Part shown: in pieces, positions 1-8,171 of the stretch | Layout of the letters: each line of letters opens with the position of its first letter | How positions within the stretch are numbered: position 1 is the stretch's first letter | Source: an uncultured Clostridium sp. | Lineage (GTDB): Bacteria; Bacillota; Clostridia; Clostridiales; Clostridiaceae | Length of the DNA stretch: 64,000 nucleotides | Direction: 5' to 3' | Assembly (NCBI GenBank): GCA_900547475.1 | Contig: URGW01000013.1 | Span: forward strand, 1-64,000 | Notes under the pieces: generated by a model | What the model saw: the letters and a program-made list of their open reading frames with translations, nothing else | Databases searched by the model: none | Told to the model about the DNA's origin: nothing | Translations under genes and position numbers: made by a program

Positions 1-347
1 TGAATAGCTTGTTCCTGCTCCGCTTCTTACATTTAATGCACCATTTACTTTTATTGTTCCACTTTGTGTTGTTGTAGAGCTACTGCTTCCGTTGTTACTG
101 CTTCCATTATTACTATTTCCACTGTCAGTGCTTCCACTATTACTGCTTGATGATACTGTTACATAATCTTTACTTACGTAACCGTAGCCACTTCCGTATT
201 TTATTTTGTACCAACTTCCACTTGTTTCTACTATTTCTACTTTTGCTCCATTACTTAATGAACCTATTACTGAATAGCTTGTTCCTGCTCCGCTTCTTAC
301 ATTTAATGCACCATTTACTTTTATTGTTCCACTTTGTGTTGTTGTAG
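1..347. repeat. Direct repeat, period 270 bp, encoding SH3 modules
   Basis: Positions 1-77 are identical to 271-347 at the DNA level. The 270-bp spacing equals 90 codons, one SH3 domain plus linker of the amidase. The identity extends through synonymous sites, so the duplication is recent or homogenised by recombination. More copies may lie beyond the left edge. Confidence 0.9.
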
Positions 348-1341
348 TACTTCCACCACTTCCACTATTATTGTTAGCATTGCCTCCAGAATTATTTAAT
401 ATAACATTTGATTCTAAGTACTCCATTATTCCATTAACAATACCCTCTGCAACTTTATCTTGATAGCTGCTAGAACTTAAATTTTTAGCTTCTGTTGGAT
501 TTGATATAAATCCACACTCAACTAAACTTGAAGACATACTTGATGTTCTAATTACTGCATAATTAGCAGTCTTAACTCCTCTATTAACAGCATTAGTGGA
601 TTGTATTAAATCTTCCTGTATTTCACTAGCTAATTCCTTACTATCTTGTCTTGTTGAATAATAATAAGTTTCTATTCCATTAGCACTAGAACTTGTTGCA
701 GAGTTTTGATGTATAGAAACAAATATATCAGATCCCCAATTATTTGACATTATTGTTCTATCCGTTAATGATAAATATGTATCATCATATCTACTCATTT
801 TAACTTGTACACCTTTTGCTTTTAACTTAGCTTCTATCTTTTGAGATATTTGTAAGTTTATTTCATCTTCAAGTACCCCATTTTGAACTGCTCCATTATC
901 ATATCCTCCATGACCTGGATCAATGAATACTTTATAATAATCTCTATCAACATTTTTAGTTATGCCTCTTGAATAAGAAACTGTAGATACTTCATTTTCT
1001 GTTATACATACCTCTAAAATATATACTGTATCGTCTATTTCTTGAGATACAAATGTGCTTCCCACAGATTTTCCTACTAATTCTCCATCAACTATCTCTG
1101 CTACATTTTCGTTGTAAATAGTCCAACCTTCATTTATAGGTAAGTTTATAGCTTCACCAACAGTTAAAACTAATCCGTCTTCTAATACAACTTCTTCATT
1201 CTTATATTTTTCTAATAACTTAATTAAGTCACTTTCTGATACATTATAAATTTCTTCTGCTCTTGCTATGCTAGAAGGAGTTATTAGCATTCCTGAAACT
1301 ATCAATAGACTTAATATCTTTAACTTATTAATATTAACCAC
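1..1341 (-). CDS. N-acetylmuramoyl-L-alanine amidase with C-terminal SH3 repeats (3' end outside window)
   Basis: Secreted peptidoglycan amidase, partial at the left window edge. Translated by eye on the minus strand: a short hydrophobic signal-like N-terminus, a ~90-residue region, then an Amidase_3 domain with the zinc and catalytic signatures DPGHGG, SIHQNS and VECGFIS. An Asn/Ser/Gly-rich linker follows, then bacterial SH3 domains (LNVRSGAGTSYSVIGSL...WYKIKYGSGYGYVS) separated by Ser/Asn/Gly/Thr linkers; the second SH3 copy runs off the window. No ATG fits: a GTG at 1341 lies inside an AAGGTGG Shine-Dalgarno-like stretch and an in-frame ATT at 1332 sits a few bases after it, so the exact initiator is uncertain. 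The family cleaves the MurNAc-L-Ala bond in cell-wall turnover or autolysis; the SH3 repeats should bind wall. Confidence 0.88.
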   Translation of the reverse strand, partial: MVNINKLKILSLLIVSGMLITPSSIARAEEIYNVSESDLIKLLEKYKNEEVVLEDGLVLTVGEAINLPINEGWTIYNENVAEIVDGELVGKSVGSTFVSQEIDDTVYILEVCITENEVSTVSYSRGITKNVDRDYYKVFIDPGHGGYDNGAVQNGVLEDEINLQISQKIEAKLKAKGVQVKMSRYDDTYLSLTDRTIMSNNWGSDIFVSIHQNSATSSSANGIETYYYSTRQDSKELASEIQEDLIQSTNAVNRGVKTANYAVIRTSSMSSSLVECGFISNPTEAKNLSSSSYQDKVAEGIVNGIMEYLESNVILNNSGGNANNNSGSGGSTTTTQSGTIKVNGALNVRSGAGTSYSVIGSLSNGAKVEIVETSGSWYKIKYGSGYGYVSKDYVTVSSSSNSGSTDSGNSNNGSSNNGSSSSTTTQSGTIKVNGALNVRSGAGTSYS

Positions 1342-1409
1342 CTTGCTTTCTATTTACTTATAAATTAGAATCATATACTACATTATACATAAAATTACGG
1401 CAAAATAAA

Positions 1410-1432
1410 CCAAGTTTTAACGAAAATTTTGG
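1410..1432 (-). terminator. Possible terminator of the decarboxylase gene
   Basis: Inverted repeat CCAAAATTTT-cgtt-AAAACTTGG on the minus strand, followed by a T-rich stretch without a clean U-run, between the decarboxylase stop and the amidase start. Weak stem. Confidence 0.35.
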
Positions 1433-1467
1433 TGTAACTTAAATTTATCTATATATATTCATTTGAA

Positions 1468-2889
1468 TTAATTACCATATTCTATTTTTATTACCTTAAT
1501 TAATTCTCCTTCTAGACCTATTATCGTTTTTTTATTTCTAATATATCCGCTTATGATATCAATTGCTTCTTTAGATATAACTTCACCGGCACAAATTAAC
1601 GGAACTCCAGGTGGATATGGAATTAATGCTTCTTTAGAAATTCTACCTACACTTTCATAAATATCTACATATTCAAAATCCATATTAAATACTTCGTATG
1701 GTTCTAATACCTTATTAGGAATTACACTATAATAATTTTGATATTGTATATCTGCTATCGATGATAAATCTAATTTTTTAAGTGAATCATATATTTTTTC
1801 AAAGTCTTTTTCTAAATTAAATGGTGATAAAATTAAAACTACTCCACCTGCAAAGCTCATTTCACATTGTATATTAGTTTTTCTTAAGTAATCTAATAAT
1901 TTATGTCCACTATATCCCTTTGGTAATATCAATATATATCTGCTTAAATCTAAATTGTATCCATTAGGTAAATCTTTTTCATTTAAAACACTTACTTTAT
2001 TTAATTTATTTATTTTATCACTCCACTTATTTGATAAATTAATTAATTTATCATAATCTCTTTTTCCATAATTATCTAAATAATATCTTGAATAATCTAA
2101 TGATGACATTATTAAGTATGATGGTGATGTAGTCATAAATGCTTTCAAATAAAAATCAACATTATTATCATTATTAACTAAAAGGTAAGAACCTTGAGTT
2201 AAACTAGGTAATGTCTTATGTGCACTTAAAACTATATAGTCTGCATATTTAACTATAGATTTAGGTAGTTTTTCTGTTATTCCATAATGTGCTCCATGCG
2301 CTCCATCTATAATTATTTTTAACCCTTTTTTCTTTAATTCTATTAATGTATTAAATATATCATAACCAATTCCAAAATAATTTGGATAAGTTAATATTAT
2401 TCCCTTTACATTTTTACTTTCACCTAACGCCTTATATATTTCTTTTTCTGTAGGAGGTAAGAATATTCCCTTATCTTCATGAATTACAGGTTCAATATAT
2501 TTAACTTTTAATTTTCTAAAAATAAGTCCATTATAAACTGATTTATGGCAGTTTCTTTCTACTAAGACTTCATCACCTTCATTAAAAGCATCAAAAATAG
2601 AAGCTAAATTACCAGCAGTACTACCATTAACAACAAAATATGCTTTTTTAACATCATAAGTTTTTGCCAATAATTCTTGTGCTTCTTTTATGACACCTTC
2701 CGGACAATGAAGATTATCTAATGGATCTACTTCAGTAATATCTAAGAACCCCATATTATTTACAAATTCTTTTCCTATATCATCTCTTAAAAATCCAATA
2801 CCACTTTTATTTCCTGGCATTGAAAGGATAATATTTTCTTCTTTTTTATATTTTAATACTTCCTCTAACAAAGGTACCTTTTTACTCAT
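1468..2889 (-). CDS. Orn/Lys/Arg decarboxylase family PLP enzyme (short form)
   Basis: 473 aa, fold-type I PLP enzyme of the Orn/Lys/Arg decarboxylase family without the N-terminal wing domain, like the ~480-aa Bacillus SpeA/YaaO type. Visible: the HCPEG and NGSTAGN substrate/PLP-phosphate region (~60-95), IIDGAHGAHYG with the PLP-binding Asp near 195, SAHKTLPSLTQ with the Schiff-base Lys near 225, and the C-terminal domain motif IPYPPGVPLICAGE (~430). It would decarboxylate a basic amino acid (arginine or lysine) in the cytoplasm toward polyamine synthesis or acid tolerance; the substrate cannot be read from sequence. GGAGAAAAAT precedes the ATG. It stands as a single gene between unrelated units. 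Confidence 0.85.
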   Translation of the reverse strand: MSKKVPLLEEVLKYKKEENIILSMPGNKSGIGFLRDDIGKEFVNNMGFLDITEVDPLDNLHCPEGVIKEAQELLAKTYDVKKAYFVVNGSTAGNLASIFDAFNEGDEVLVERNCHKSVYNGLIFRKLKVKYIEPVIHEDKGIFLPPTEKEIYKALGESKNVKGIILTYPNYFGIGYDIFNTLIELKKKGLKIIIDGAHGAHYGITEKLPKSIVKYADYIVLSAHKTLPSLTQGSYLLVNNDNNVDFYLKAFMTTSPSYLIMSSLDYSRYYLDNYGKRDYDKLINLSNKWSDKINKLNKVSVLNEKDLPNGYNLDLSRYILILPKGYSGHKLLDYLRKTNIQCEMSFAGGVVLILSPFNLEKDFEKIYDSLKKLDLSSIADIQYQNYYSVIPNKVLEPYEVFNMDFEYVDIYESVGRISKEALIPYPPGVPLICAGEVISKEAIDIISGYIRNKKTIIGLEGELIKVIKIEYGN

Positions 2890-2983
2890 ATTTTTCTCCT
2901 TAATATATAAATGTCATATATTAATAAAACCCTATATCATACTTTTTGTAAATATTACATAAGATATTTTTTAATTTATAAAA

Positions 2984-3017
2984 AATATGGAGCTTTCTTA
3001 ATAGAATGCTCCATATT
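2984..3017 (-). terminator. Terminator of the LytTR operon
   Basis: Stem AATATGGAGC / GCTCCATATT followed on the minus strand by TTTTT, directly after the stop of the 91-aa gene. Confidence 0.8.
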
Positions 3018-3021
3018 ATAT

Positions 3022-3297
3022 TTATACTGCTCTACAGATAATTCCGTATCCACCCCTACCTGCTAATCCACGTATTACCTCATAAGCTTTCCCATCAATT
3101 TTCACTATAATATTATTATCTTCATTCTTACCAATAAATTCATATTCAAATTTTTCTTTAGTACAATACTCAGCTATAGCAATCTTACTAATAGCTTCAG
3201 TAGGATATACAAGCCCATCATTATAAGGTATATTTATACTTATTTTGGTCATATTTTTTAGAAATTTTCCTATCATAAAATTCATCTCCACTCTCAT
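3022..3297 (-). CDS. Small protein, DUF4318-like, last gene of LytTR operon
   Basis: 91 aa, no membrane segment, cytoplasmic. The C-terminal half (IIVKIDGKAYEVIRG...GGYGIICRA) resembles DUF4318-type small proteins of Firmicutes, by memory rather than search. It also resembles the C-terminal tail of the preceding membrane protein (AIIKINGELYKAEIG...AVYTLKLTE). Six bases separate it from that gene and a terminator follows, so it is co-transcribed with the LytTR regulator. Several in-frame Met codons near the N-terminus leave the start open. Function unknown. Confidence 0.65.
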   Translation of the reverse strand: MRVEMNFMIGKFLKNMTKISINIPYNDGLVYPTEAISKIAIAEYCTKEKFEYEFIGKNEDNNIIVKIDGKAYEVIRGLAGRGGYGIICRAV

Positions 3298-3303
3298 TAT
3301 ATT

Positions 3304-3921
3304 TTAAAGCTCAGTTAACTTTAATGTGTAAACTGCATTTCCTGAAATTGCATAATAATAACCTATTTCAGCCTTATATAATTCTCCATTTATCTTTATA
3401 ATAGCTGGAATGTTTCTTTCTACGTACTCAAGTGAATCTCCCCTTGATATACATTTGCTCTCTATTATCCTAAAGAACTCTTCTTTAGTTTTAGGTTTTG
3501 AATCTAAATCTACTATTAACGTTTTGTGTTTACTAGCTATTCCACCATTAAGCTCTTTTGCTATTTTGCTAATGTGAATATATTCCCCCAGCCATAATGC
3601 AACAATTACAAGCATATTAGCCATTATCATATATCTAATATAATCATCTATAAACATAGCTAAAACAGGTACAATAATCATAATAATAAATACCCAATAA
3701 TATATAGCAACACCAGAACTTCCAGCATTATTTTTTCTTGGAATATTTCTAAGCCAATGAAATACTATACCTATAAACACATATCCAATTAACACTGGTA
3801 AAATATACTTAAATATCTTCATCATACCATCATAATCATTTGTAAATCTTAAAGTTAATATTGAACTTATGAATAATGTAAACCCTATATTAGCACCTTT
3901 TATTAAATTCTCCTTCATCAC
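3304..3921 (-). CDS. Membrane protein, DUF3021-like N-terminus with soluble C-terminal domain
   Basis: 205 aa. Four hydrophobic segments (about residues 10-27, 38-57, 70-90, 96-112) followed by a soluble tail (~130-205). Its ATG overlaps the stop of the LytTR gene by 4 bp, the usual arrangement of LytTR regulators with a membrane partner (DUF3021 type) that modulates them. The tail shares a pattern with the following 91-aa protein, so the protein looks like a fusion of a membrane module with a DUF4318-like module. Probably an auxiliary membrane component of the regulator; no catalytic motif seen. Confidence 0.7.
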   Translation of the reverse strand: MMKENLIKGANIGFTLFISSILTLRFTNDYDGMMKIFKYILPVLIGYVFIGIVFHWLRNIPRKNNAGSSGVAIYYWVFIIMIIVPVLAMFIDDYIRYMIMANMLVIVALWLGEYIHISKIAKELNGGIASKHKTLIVDLDSKPKTKEEFFRIIESKCISRGDSLEYVERNIPAIIKINGELYKAEIGYYYAISGNAVYTLKLTEL

Positions 3922-4370
3922 TCTCTACCCTCCACTATACGATTTCTTACCTCTTTTAAATACTTTCTTGAAATATAAGTTATATCTGAATTTTTTAATT
4001 TAACTTCCATTAATCCATTAAGCTTAGGAGTATATACTAATACTTTCTCTAAATTCAAAATTGTTGATTTGGATATCCTTATAAACTTCCATGGTAATAT
4101 CTTCTCTAACTCATAAAGTCTATTCTTATATTCATAAACATCGGATTTTGTATGAATTAATAGTTTATCTTTACTTGTTTCAACATAATATATTTGATCA
4201 CTTGTAATTTTAAAAATTTGTTCCTTTTTATAGCAAGCTAACTTAATAGATTTATATTTTTCATTTTCAATATAATCAATAAGTGTATTTATAGAACTTG
4301 TCTTTTCCTTAATATATAAATCTACAAATTCAACTTTTTCATCCTCTATTTCATGAATTGATACCTTCAT
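3918..4370 (-). CDS. LytTR-family DNA-binding regulator
   Basis: 150 aa without a receiver domain. The C-terminal ~100 residues form a LytTR domain: IYYVETSKDKLLIHTKSDVYEYKNRLYELEKIL, WKFIRISKSTILNLEKV and the terminal YISRKYLKEVRNRI. Such stand-alone LytTR proteins usually act with a co-encoded membrane protein and often control their own operon plus neighbouring genes. First gene of a three-gene operon with a 4-bp overlap to the membrane protein. AGGAGG lies upstream of the ATG. Confidence 0.88.
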   Translation of the reverse strand: MKVSIHEIEDEKVEFVDLYIKEKTSSINTLIDYIENEKYKSIKLACYKKEQIFKITSDQIYYVETSKDKLLIHTKSDVYEYKNRLYELEKILPWKFIRISKSTILNLEKVLVYTPKLNGLMEVKLKNSDITYISRKYLKEVRNRIVEGRE

Positions 4371-4559
4371 AACTTCCTCCTAAACCTTCAATAAAAATTG
4401 CACGTGCTTTAACTTTAGAATTTTTCTTAATAAAATTTATTTATTAGATTTCTTAATATAATAATACTCTAGGCTAAAGTTATTTTCCACAATTTACCCT
4501 TAACTGGTCGTTAATTGCATGCAAGTGGCATTATGCCAATTTATTATATTATAAAGAAA

Positions 4560-4602
4560 AAGATGTAGCAGATATGCTTTTCACACAAATCTACTACATC
4601 TT
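4560..4602 (-). terminator. Terminator of the M16 peptidase gene
   Basis: Stem AAGATGTAG-(t/c)-AGAT / ATCT-GCTACATCTT followed on the minus strand by TTTTTC, just after the peptidase stop. Confidence 0.75.
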
Positions 4603-4632
4603 AAATTTATTGCACATTAACATAGTGAATAT

Positions 4633-5847
4633 CTATTTTGTAATTACTTCTACAATCATATTCCTTAAAACTTTAATTGCCGTATCAATAATAAAATCTA
4701 TTGATAGTTTATCTAAATCACTACTTTCATCTAAATATAGGCTGTATTCTCCAAACATAGTTTCATAAGTTGCAAGTTGCATAGCTAATCTTACACTTTG
4801 TTCTTCTCCAAATAACCTCTTAAGCTTAAAGCTTTTACTAAGCCTTTTTATATCTTCTTTACTTAGTTTATTTCTTAAATTATCTACGTCATTAATAAGT
4901 TCTTTTATTATATTTATAGACTTATCTACATTTTCATGACATGTACTATAAGTAATTTTATAAATCTTTATATATTCTTCATTAGCTACTCTAGTTAAGA
5001 CATCATAAACTAAACCTTGTTTTGTTCTTAAATTATCAAATAAAACTGAGTTTACTCCTTCACCAAAATATTGATTAAAGATTCTTAACGCTTTAATTTC
5101 TAAATGACTTAATTCATGTATTGGGAATACTAATTGAACCTTAGCACTATTTATATCTTGCTTTTTATCTATAAATATATCTTTTTTATAATCAACGCAT
5201 TTTTCTTTATTTTCCATATTTTCTTGTGACTTCCAAAGACTAAAATGCTTTTCTACTATTTTCTTAACCTCTTCAAATTCTAATGAGGATATTATAGTAA
5301 TGGCAGCATTATTAGCACAATAATGCTTACTATAAAATACCTTTATATCATTTAACTTTATTAAACTTAAACTCTCTTCAGTACCTATAATAGGATATTT
5401 AATTCTTCTATTTTCCATAGAATTTAAAAATAGCTTGTCCTCGCAATATTGCTCTAACTCTTCATCCCACTCTTTAAGTTCCTCAATTATTACATCTATC
5501 TCTTCTTTAAATCCATCTTCACTAAAGCTTGGATTAATTAGAATATCTGAAAACAACTCTATACCAGCTTCTAAATCCTCACTTAAAAGAGTTCCATAAT
5601 AAACAACATAAGGATAATTTGTCATAGCATTTTGAAATCCAAAAATATTACTTAGTTCTTCATTAATTTGCTTTTCATTTCTGCTTTTAGTTCCCTTGTA
5701 TACCATATGTTCTGTAGCATGTGCAACTCCTAAAATATCCTCATCACGGCCTGCCCCTGCATTTAAAGATATTGCTATAGAAGTAAGTTCAGAGTTACTT
5801 TTCTTATATATTAATTTTAATCCATTATTAAAAATAAAATCCTTCAT
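4633..5847 (-). CDS. M16-family zinc metallopeptidase (pitrilysin/insulinase type)
   Basis: 404 aa from the ATG at 5847 (GAGGTGAT upstream); a GTG three codons earlier lies in the ribosome site. The inverted zinc motif HxxEH appears as HATEH (residues 43-47), with a downstream acidic stretch (EEIDVIIEELKEW) where the third zinc ligand is expected. The second half is the non-catalytic M16 lobe (ELSHLEIKALRIFNQYFGEG). Length fits a two-lobe bacterial M16 subunit. It lies directly downstream of the SCIFF maturase but a terminator stands between them. M16 enzymes can trim peptides, so a role in SCIFF leader removal is possible but is my inference only. Confidence 0.88.
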   Translation of the reverse strand: MKDFIFNNGLKLIYKKSNSELTSIAISLNAGAGRDEDILGVAHATEHMVYKGTKSRNEKQINEELSNIFGFQNAMTNYPYVVYYGTLLSEDLEAGIELFSDILINPSFSEDGFKEEIDVIIEELKEWDEELEQYCEDKLFLNSMENRRIKYPIIGTEESLSLIKLNDIKVFYSKHYCANNAAITIISSLEFEEVKKIVEKHFSLWKSQENMENKEKCVDYKKDIFIDKKQDINSAKVQLVFPIHELSHLEIKALRIFNQYFGEGVNSVLFDNLRTKQGLVYDVLTRVANEEYIKIYKITYSTCHENVDKSINIIKELINDVDNLRNKLSKEDIKRLSKSFKLKRLFGEEQSVRLAMQLATYETMFGEYSLYLDESSDLDKLSIDFIIDTAIKVLRNMIVEVITK

Positions 5848-5889
5848 AAATATCACCTCACTTATTTATTATATCATGACAAATAAATA

Positions 5890-5919
5890 ATAAGGATAAG
5901 CAACTCTGCTTATCCTTAT
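5890..5919 (-). terminator. Terminator after SCIFF maturase
   Basis: Perfect 13-bp stem ATAAGGATAAGCA / TGCTTATCCTTAT with a 4-nt loop, followed by A/T-rich runs on both strands. It separates the maturase from the peptidase gene. Confidence 0.8.
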
Positions 5920-5930
5920 CTTTTATTTAA

Positions 5931-7283
5931 CTATTCAGCTTTAAGCGCTATTGCACATTCAATTCTCTTCTTTTGCATTTTACATCCTATTTCATAAGGA
6001 ATATTCATATCTCCATTAAATGCAAAGTTATTTGATTGACATCCACCGCTACAGTAGAATCTCGCCCAACATTCTCTACATTTTGGCTTATTATAGATAT
6101 GAGCCTTTTTAAATTTCTTACCTAATTCAGCATCATATGTATCATCATAAATGCTTCCTAGTTTAAATTCTTCTTTACCTACAAATTGGTGACATGGGTA
6201 AACTTCTCCTTGTGGAGTTATTGCAACATATTCAAATCCTGCACCACATCCTGAAATTCTCTTATAAACACATGGACCACCATTTAAATCAATGTTAAAG
6301 TGATAGAAGTTGAATTCATCTCCTTCTTTCTTTCTTCTAGCCATTTCATTATATAATTTATCATAGTTTTCAAATATTTCTGGTAAGTGTTCTTCCTTAA
6401 GTTCTAAGAAATGTCCTTTTTCTAAAACTACTGGTTCAATTGAAATTTCTCTAAATCCTTCATTTACCATTGCTTTAACATCTTCATAGAAATCAGTGTT
6501 AGCTCCTGTAAATGTTCCTCTTACATAGTAATGCTTAGATTTATCTCTCTTTTCAATCATTCTCTTAATGTTTGGAAGTATATCATCATAAGAACCACTT
6601 CCATCTACTTTAATTCTTACATTATCATTAACTTCTTTTCTACCATCTAATGAAAGGATTATGTTACCCATTTCTTTATCCATAAAATCCATCATCTCTT
6701 CAGTTAAAAGAGTTGCATTAGTAGTCATAGTAAATCTAATGTTCTTCTTCCAAGCCTTTTCATTTTCTCTAGCATAAGCTATTATTTCTTTAACCTTGTC
6801 CATAATCATTGTTGGCTCTCCACCAAATAAATCAATTTCAATGTTTCTTCTTGGACCACTTCTCTTAACTACATAATCTATTGCCTTTTTAGCAGTTTCA
6901 ACAGACATTACACCCTTATGTCCATTGTATTCACCTTCATCTGCAAAACAATATTTACATCTTAAATTACATCCATGAATTATATTTAAACATACTGCCT
7001 TAATATAATCTCTGTCATCCATTGATGAATGTGCTATATCTTCATATTGATCTCTTGAATATAGTATATCTTCATCAATAAGCTCTAATAATTCCTCATA
7101 AGCTTCTGATATAGTTTCTTCACCATATTTAGATCCAAATTCTTTTATAAGCTCTTCTTTATCTCTTAGTTTATTATCATCTACTAAATCATAAACTAAT
7201 TCATCTACAATATGTACAGCCCCTGTATTAACGTCTAAAACAAAGAAATTATCTCCTTGTTTAAATTTGTGTATTAAAGCCAT
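5931..7283 (-). CDS. scfB: SCIFF radical SAM maturase (thioether-forming, SPASM)
   Basis: 450 aa. Residues 1-90 are a RiPP recognition-like region. The radical SAM [4Fe-4S] motif CNLRCKYC lies at 105-112. The C-terminal SPASM/twitch region supplies auxiliary-cluster cysteines (GGPCVYKRISGCGAGF, VYPCHQF, KCRECWARFYCSGGCQSNNF, EIGCKMQ). Family: the maturase of Six-Cysteines-in-Forty-Five peptides, of which Clostridium thermocellum CteB forms a Cys-to-Thr thioether (ranthipeptide). Its substrate gene lies 140 bp upstream on the same strand, separated by a hairpin that may lower maturase expression relative to peptide. Cytoplasmic enzyme. Confidence 0.95.
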   Translation of the reverse strand: MALIHKFKQGDNFFVLDVNTGAVHIVDELVYDLVDDNKLRDKEELIKEFGSKYGEETISEAYEELLELIDEDILYSRDQYEDIAHSSMDDRDYIKAVCLNIIHGCNLRCKYCFADEGEYNGHKGVMSVETAKKAIDYVVKRSGPRRNIEIDLFGGEPTMIMDKVKEIIAYARENEKAWKKNIRFTMTTNATLLTEEMMDFMDKEMGNIILSLDGRKEVNDNVRIKVDGSGSYDDILPNIKRMIEKRDKSKHYYVRGTFTGANTDFYEDVKAMVNEGFREISIEPVVLEKGHFLELKEEHLPEIFENYDKLYNEMARRKKEGDEFNFYHFNIDLNGGPCVYKRISGCGAGFEYVAITPQGEVYPCHQFVGKEEFKLGSIYDDTYDAELGKKFKKAHIYNKPKCRECWARFYCSGGCQSNNFAFNGDMNIPYEIGCKMQKKRIECAIALKAE

Positions 7284-7386
7284 TTCACTTTCCTCCTAGT
7301 AATATTTTTCCCCTATATCTTGAAACAATATCTTGTTTAATCCTAATGTCAATTTGATAAATCAACTTCTACTAACTAATAAAGTT

Positions 7387-7415
7387 AAGCAGCAACTTGT
7401 CTAAAGTTACTGCTT
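7387..7415 (-). promoter_or_regulatory. Intercistronic hairpin between SCIFF peptide and maturase
   Basis: Inverted repeat AAGCAGTAACTT / AAGTTGCTGCTT with a short loop, right after the peptide stop. No clean U-run follows, so it may act as a partial terminator or an mRNA 3'-end stabiliser giving more peptide than enzyme. Confidence 0.55.
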
Positions 7416-7423
7416 GTCTTTAA

Positions 7424-7561
7424 TTAGTTTTCACACTCTAAGTTAGCAACTGTGCAAGAAGTTTTGCAAGCTGATTGGCATGAGTTTGCACATTCCTTGC
7501 ATCCTGGTTTGCATAAGCTATTTTTGATGTTTGTTTTGTTGATTGTTTTTATGTGTTTCAT
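7424..7561 (-). CDS. scfA: SCIFF ranthipeptide precursor
   Basis: 45-aa peptide translated by eye. It starts MKHIKTINKTN and ends ACKTSCTVANLECEN. Seven cysteines at 17, 21, 24, 28, 32, 36 and 43; the block CQSACKTSCTVAN is the family hallmark. Length is exactly the 45 residues of the SCIFF name. Cys32 and Thr37 occupy the positions I recall as thioether-linked in CteA. GGAGG sits 6 bp before the ATG. A promoter and the maturase gene flank it. The biological role is unsettled; SCIFF is nearly universal in Clostridia and ranthipeptides have been tied to quorum sensing. Confidence 0.95.
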   Translation of the reverse strand: MKHIKTINKTNIKNSLCKPGCKECANSCQSACKTSCTVANLECEN

Positions 7562-7596
7562 GTCGAATCCTCCATATTTCAAATATAACATTGGTA

Positions 7597-7625
7597 ATTA
7601 TAGCACAGTTTTTCACGGTAATAAA
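7597..7625 (-). promoter_or_regulatory. Promoter of the SCIFF peptide gene
   Basis: On the minus strand TATAAT (7597-7602) lies 17 bp downstream of TTTATT (7620-7625), about 30 bp before the peptide ribosome site. The -10 is consensus, the -35 weak. Confidence 0.55.
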
Positions 7626-7729
7626 GTATTTATTTTCTAACACTGTACCTCCTTACCTTTACAGTAAAATATATATTGAAAAACATTTATATTATTACTT
7701 TAATTTAAAATTTTTTTCAATAAAACAAA

Positions 7730-7758
7730 ACAGCATTTACATTAATAGTAAATACTGT
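7730..7758 (-). terminator. Terminator of the 87-aa membrane-anchored protein gene
   Basis: Stem ACAGTATTTAC / GTAAATGCTGT on the minus strand followed by TTTGTTTT. Confidence 0.75.
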
Positions 7759-7765
7759 TTTTATT

Positions 7766-8029
7766 CTATAAAGAAGTTTCTTTTTTTATTTCTTCTATCA
7801 TGTCTTCTTCTGATAAGGTCTTATCATCATATGAACTATAAATATCATTTAAATGCACTGTATAATATACATTCTTACTTTTCTTTTCTTTTTTATTATT
7901 TCTATTCTCTTCATTAACATTCTTAGTTTTTTTATCTATATTATTTTTTACTAAAACACCTGCGGCAACTGATGCTACAACTGCTGATAATGCTCCAAAA
8001 ATTATTTTTTTATTATTTTTAATACTCAT
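7766..8029 (-). CDS. Small membrane-anchored protein of unknown function
   Basis: About 87 aa from the ATG at 8029. The GTG at 8038 lies within the AGGTGGAGG ribosome site and is unlikely to be the start. One N-terminal hydrophobic helix (FGALSAVVASVAAGVLV, ~10-27), then a Lys/Asn/Glu-rich stretch and an acidic C-terminus (SEEDMIEEIKKE). A single-pass membrane protein or lipid-free anchor with an exposed charged tail. No known domain recognised. Own terminator downstream, 130 bp from the YhgE gene. Confidence 0.65.
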   Translation of the reverse strand: MSIKNNKKIIFGALSAVVASVAAGVLVKNNIDKKTKNVNEENRNNKKEKKSKNVYYTVHLNDIYSSYDDKTLSEEDMIEEIKKETSL

Positions 8030-8171
8030 ATCCTCCACCTCACTGTTATAAAAATTATATACATATTAACTAGTTTAGTCAATTTACAAAATAATTAAAT
8101 TTTTATTACATAATAATTTAAAGAATATTAAAATATTTTAGTACTTGATTTCATTTTATTCAAAAATTAAT

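Noticed and set aside
1..347. Regular repeats resembling a CRISPR array or an ORF on the plus strand
   Set aside because: Period is 270 bp in the reading frame of an amidase SH3 domain; no short repeats with unique spacers. The plus-strand frame is a shadow of low-complexity codons.
7523..7643. GTG-initiated 41-codon frame overlapping the SCIFF start, with an AAGGAGGT ribosome-site-like sequence
   Set aside because: No family resemblance and it runs out of frame through the SCIFF gene; most likely chance, although the ribosome-site match is good.
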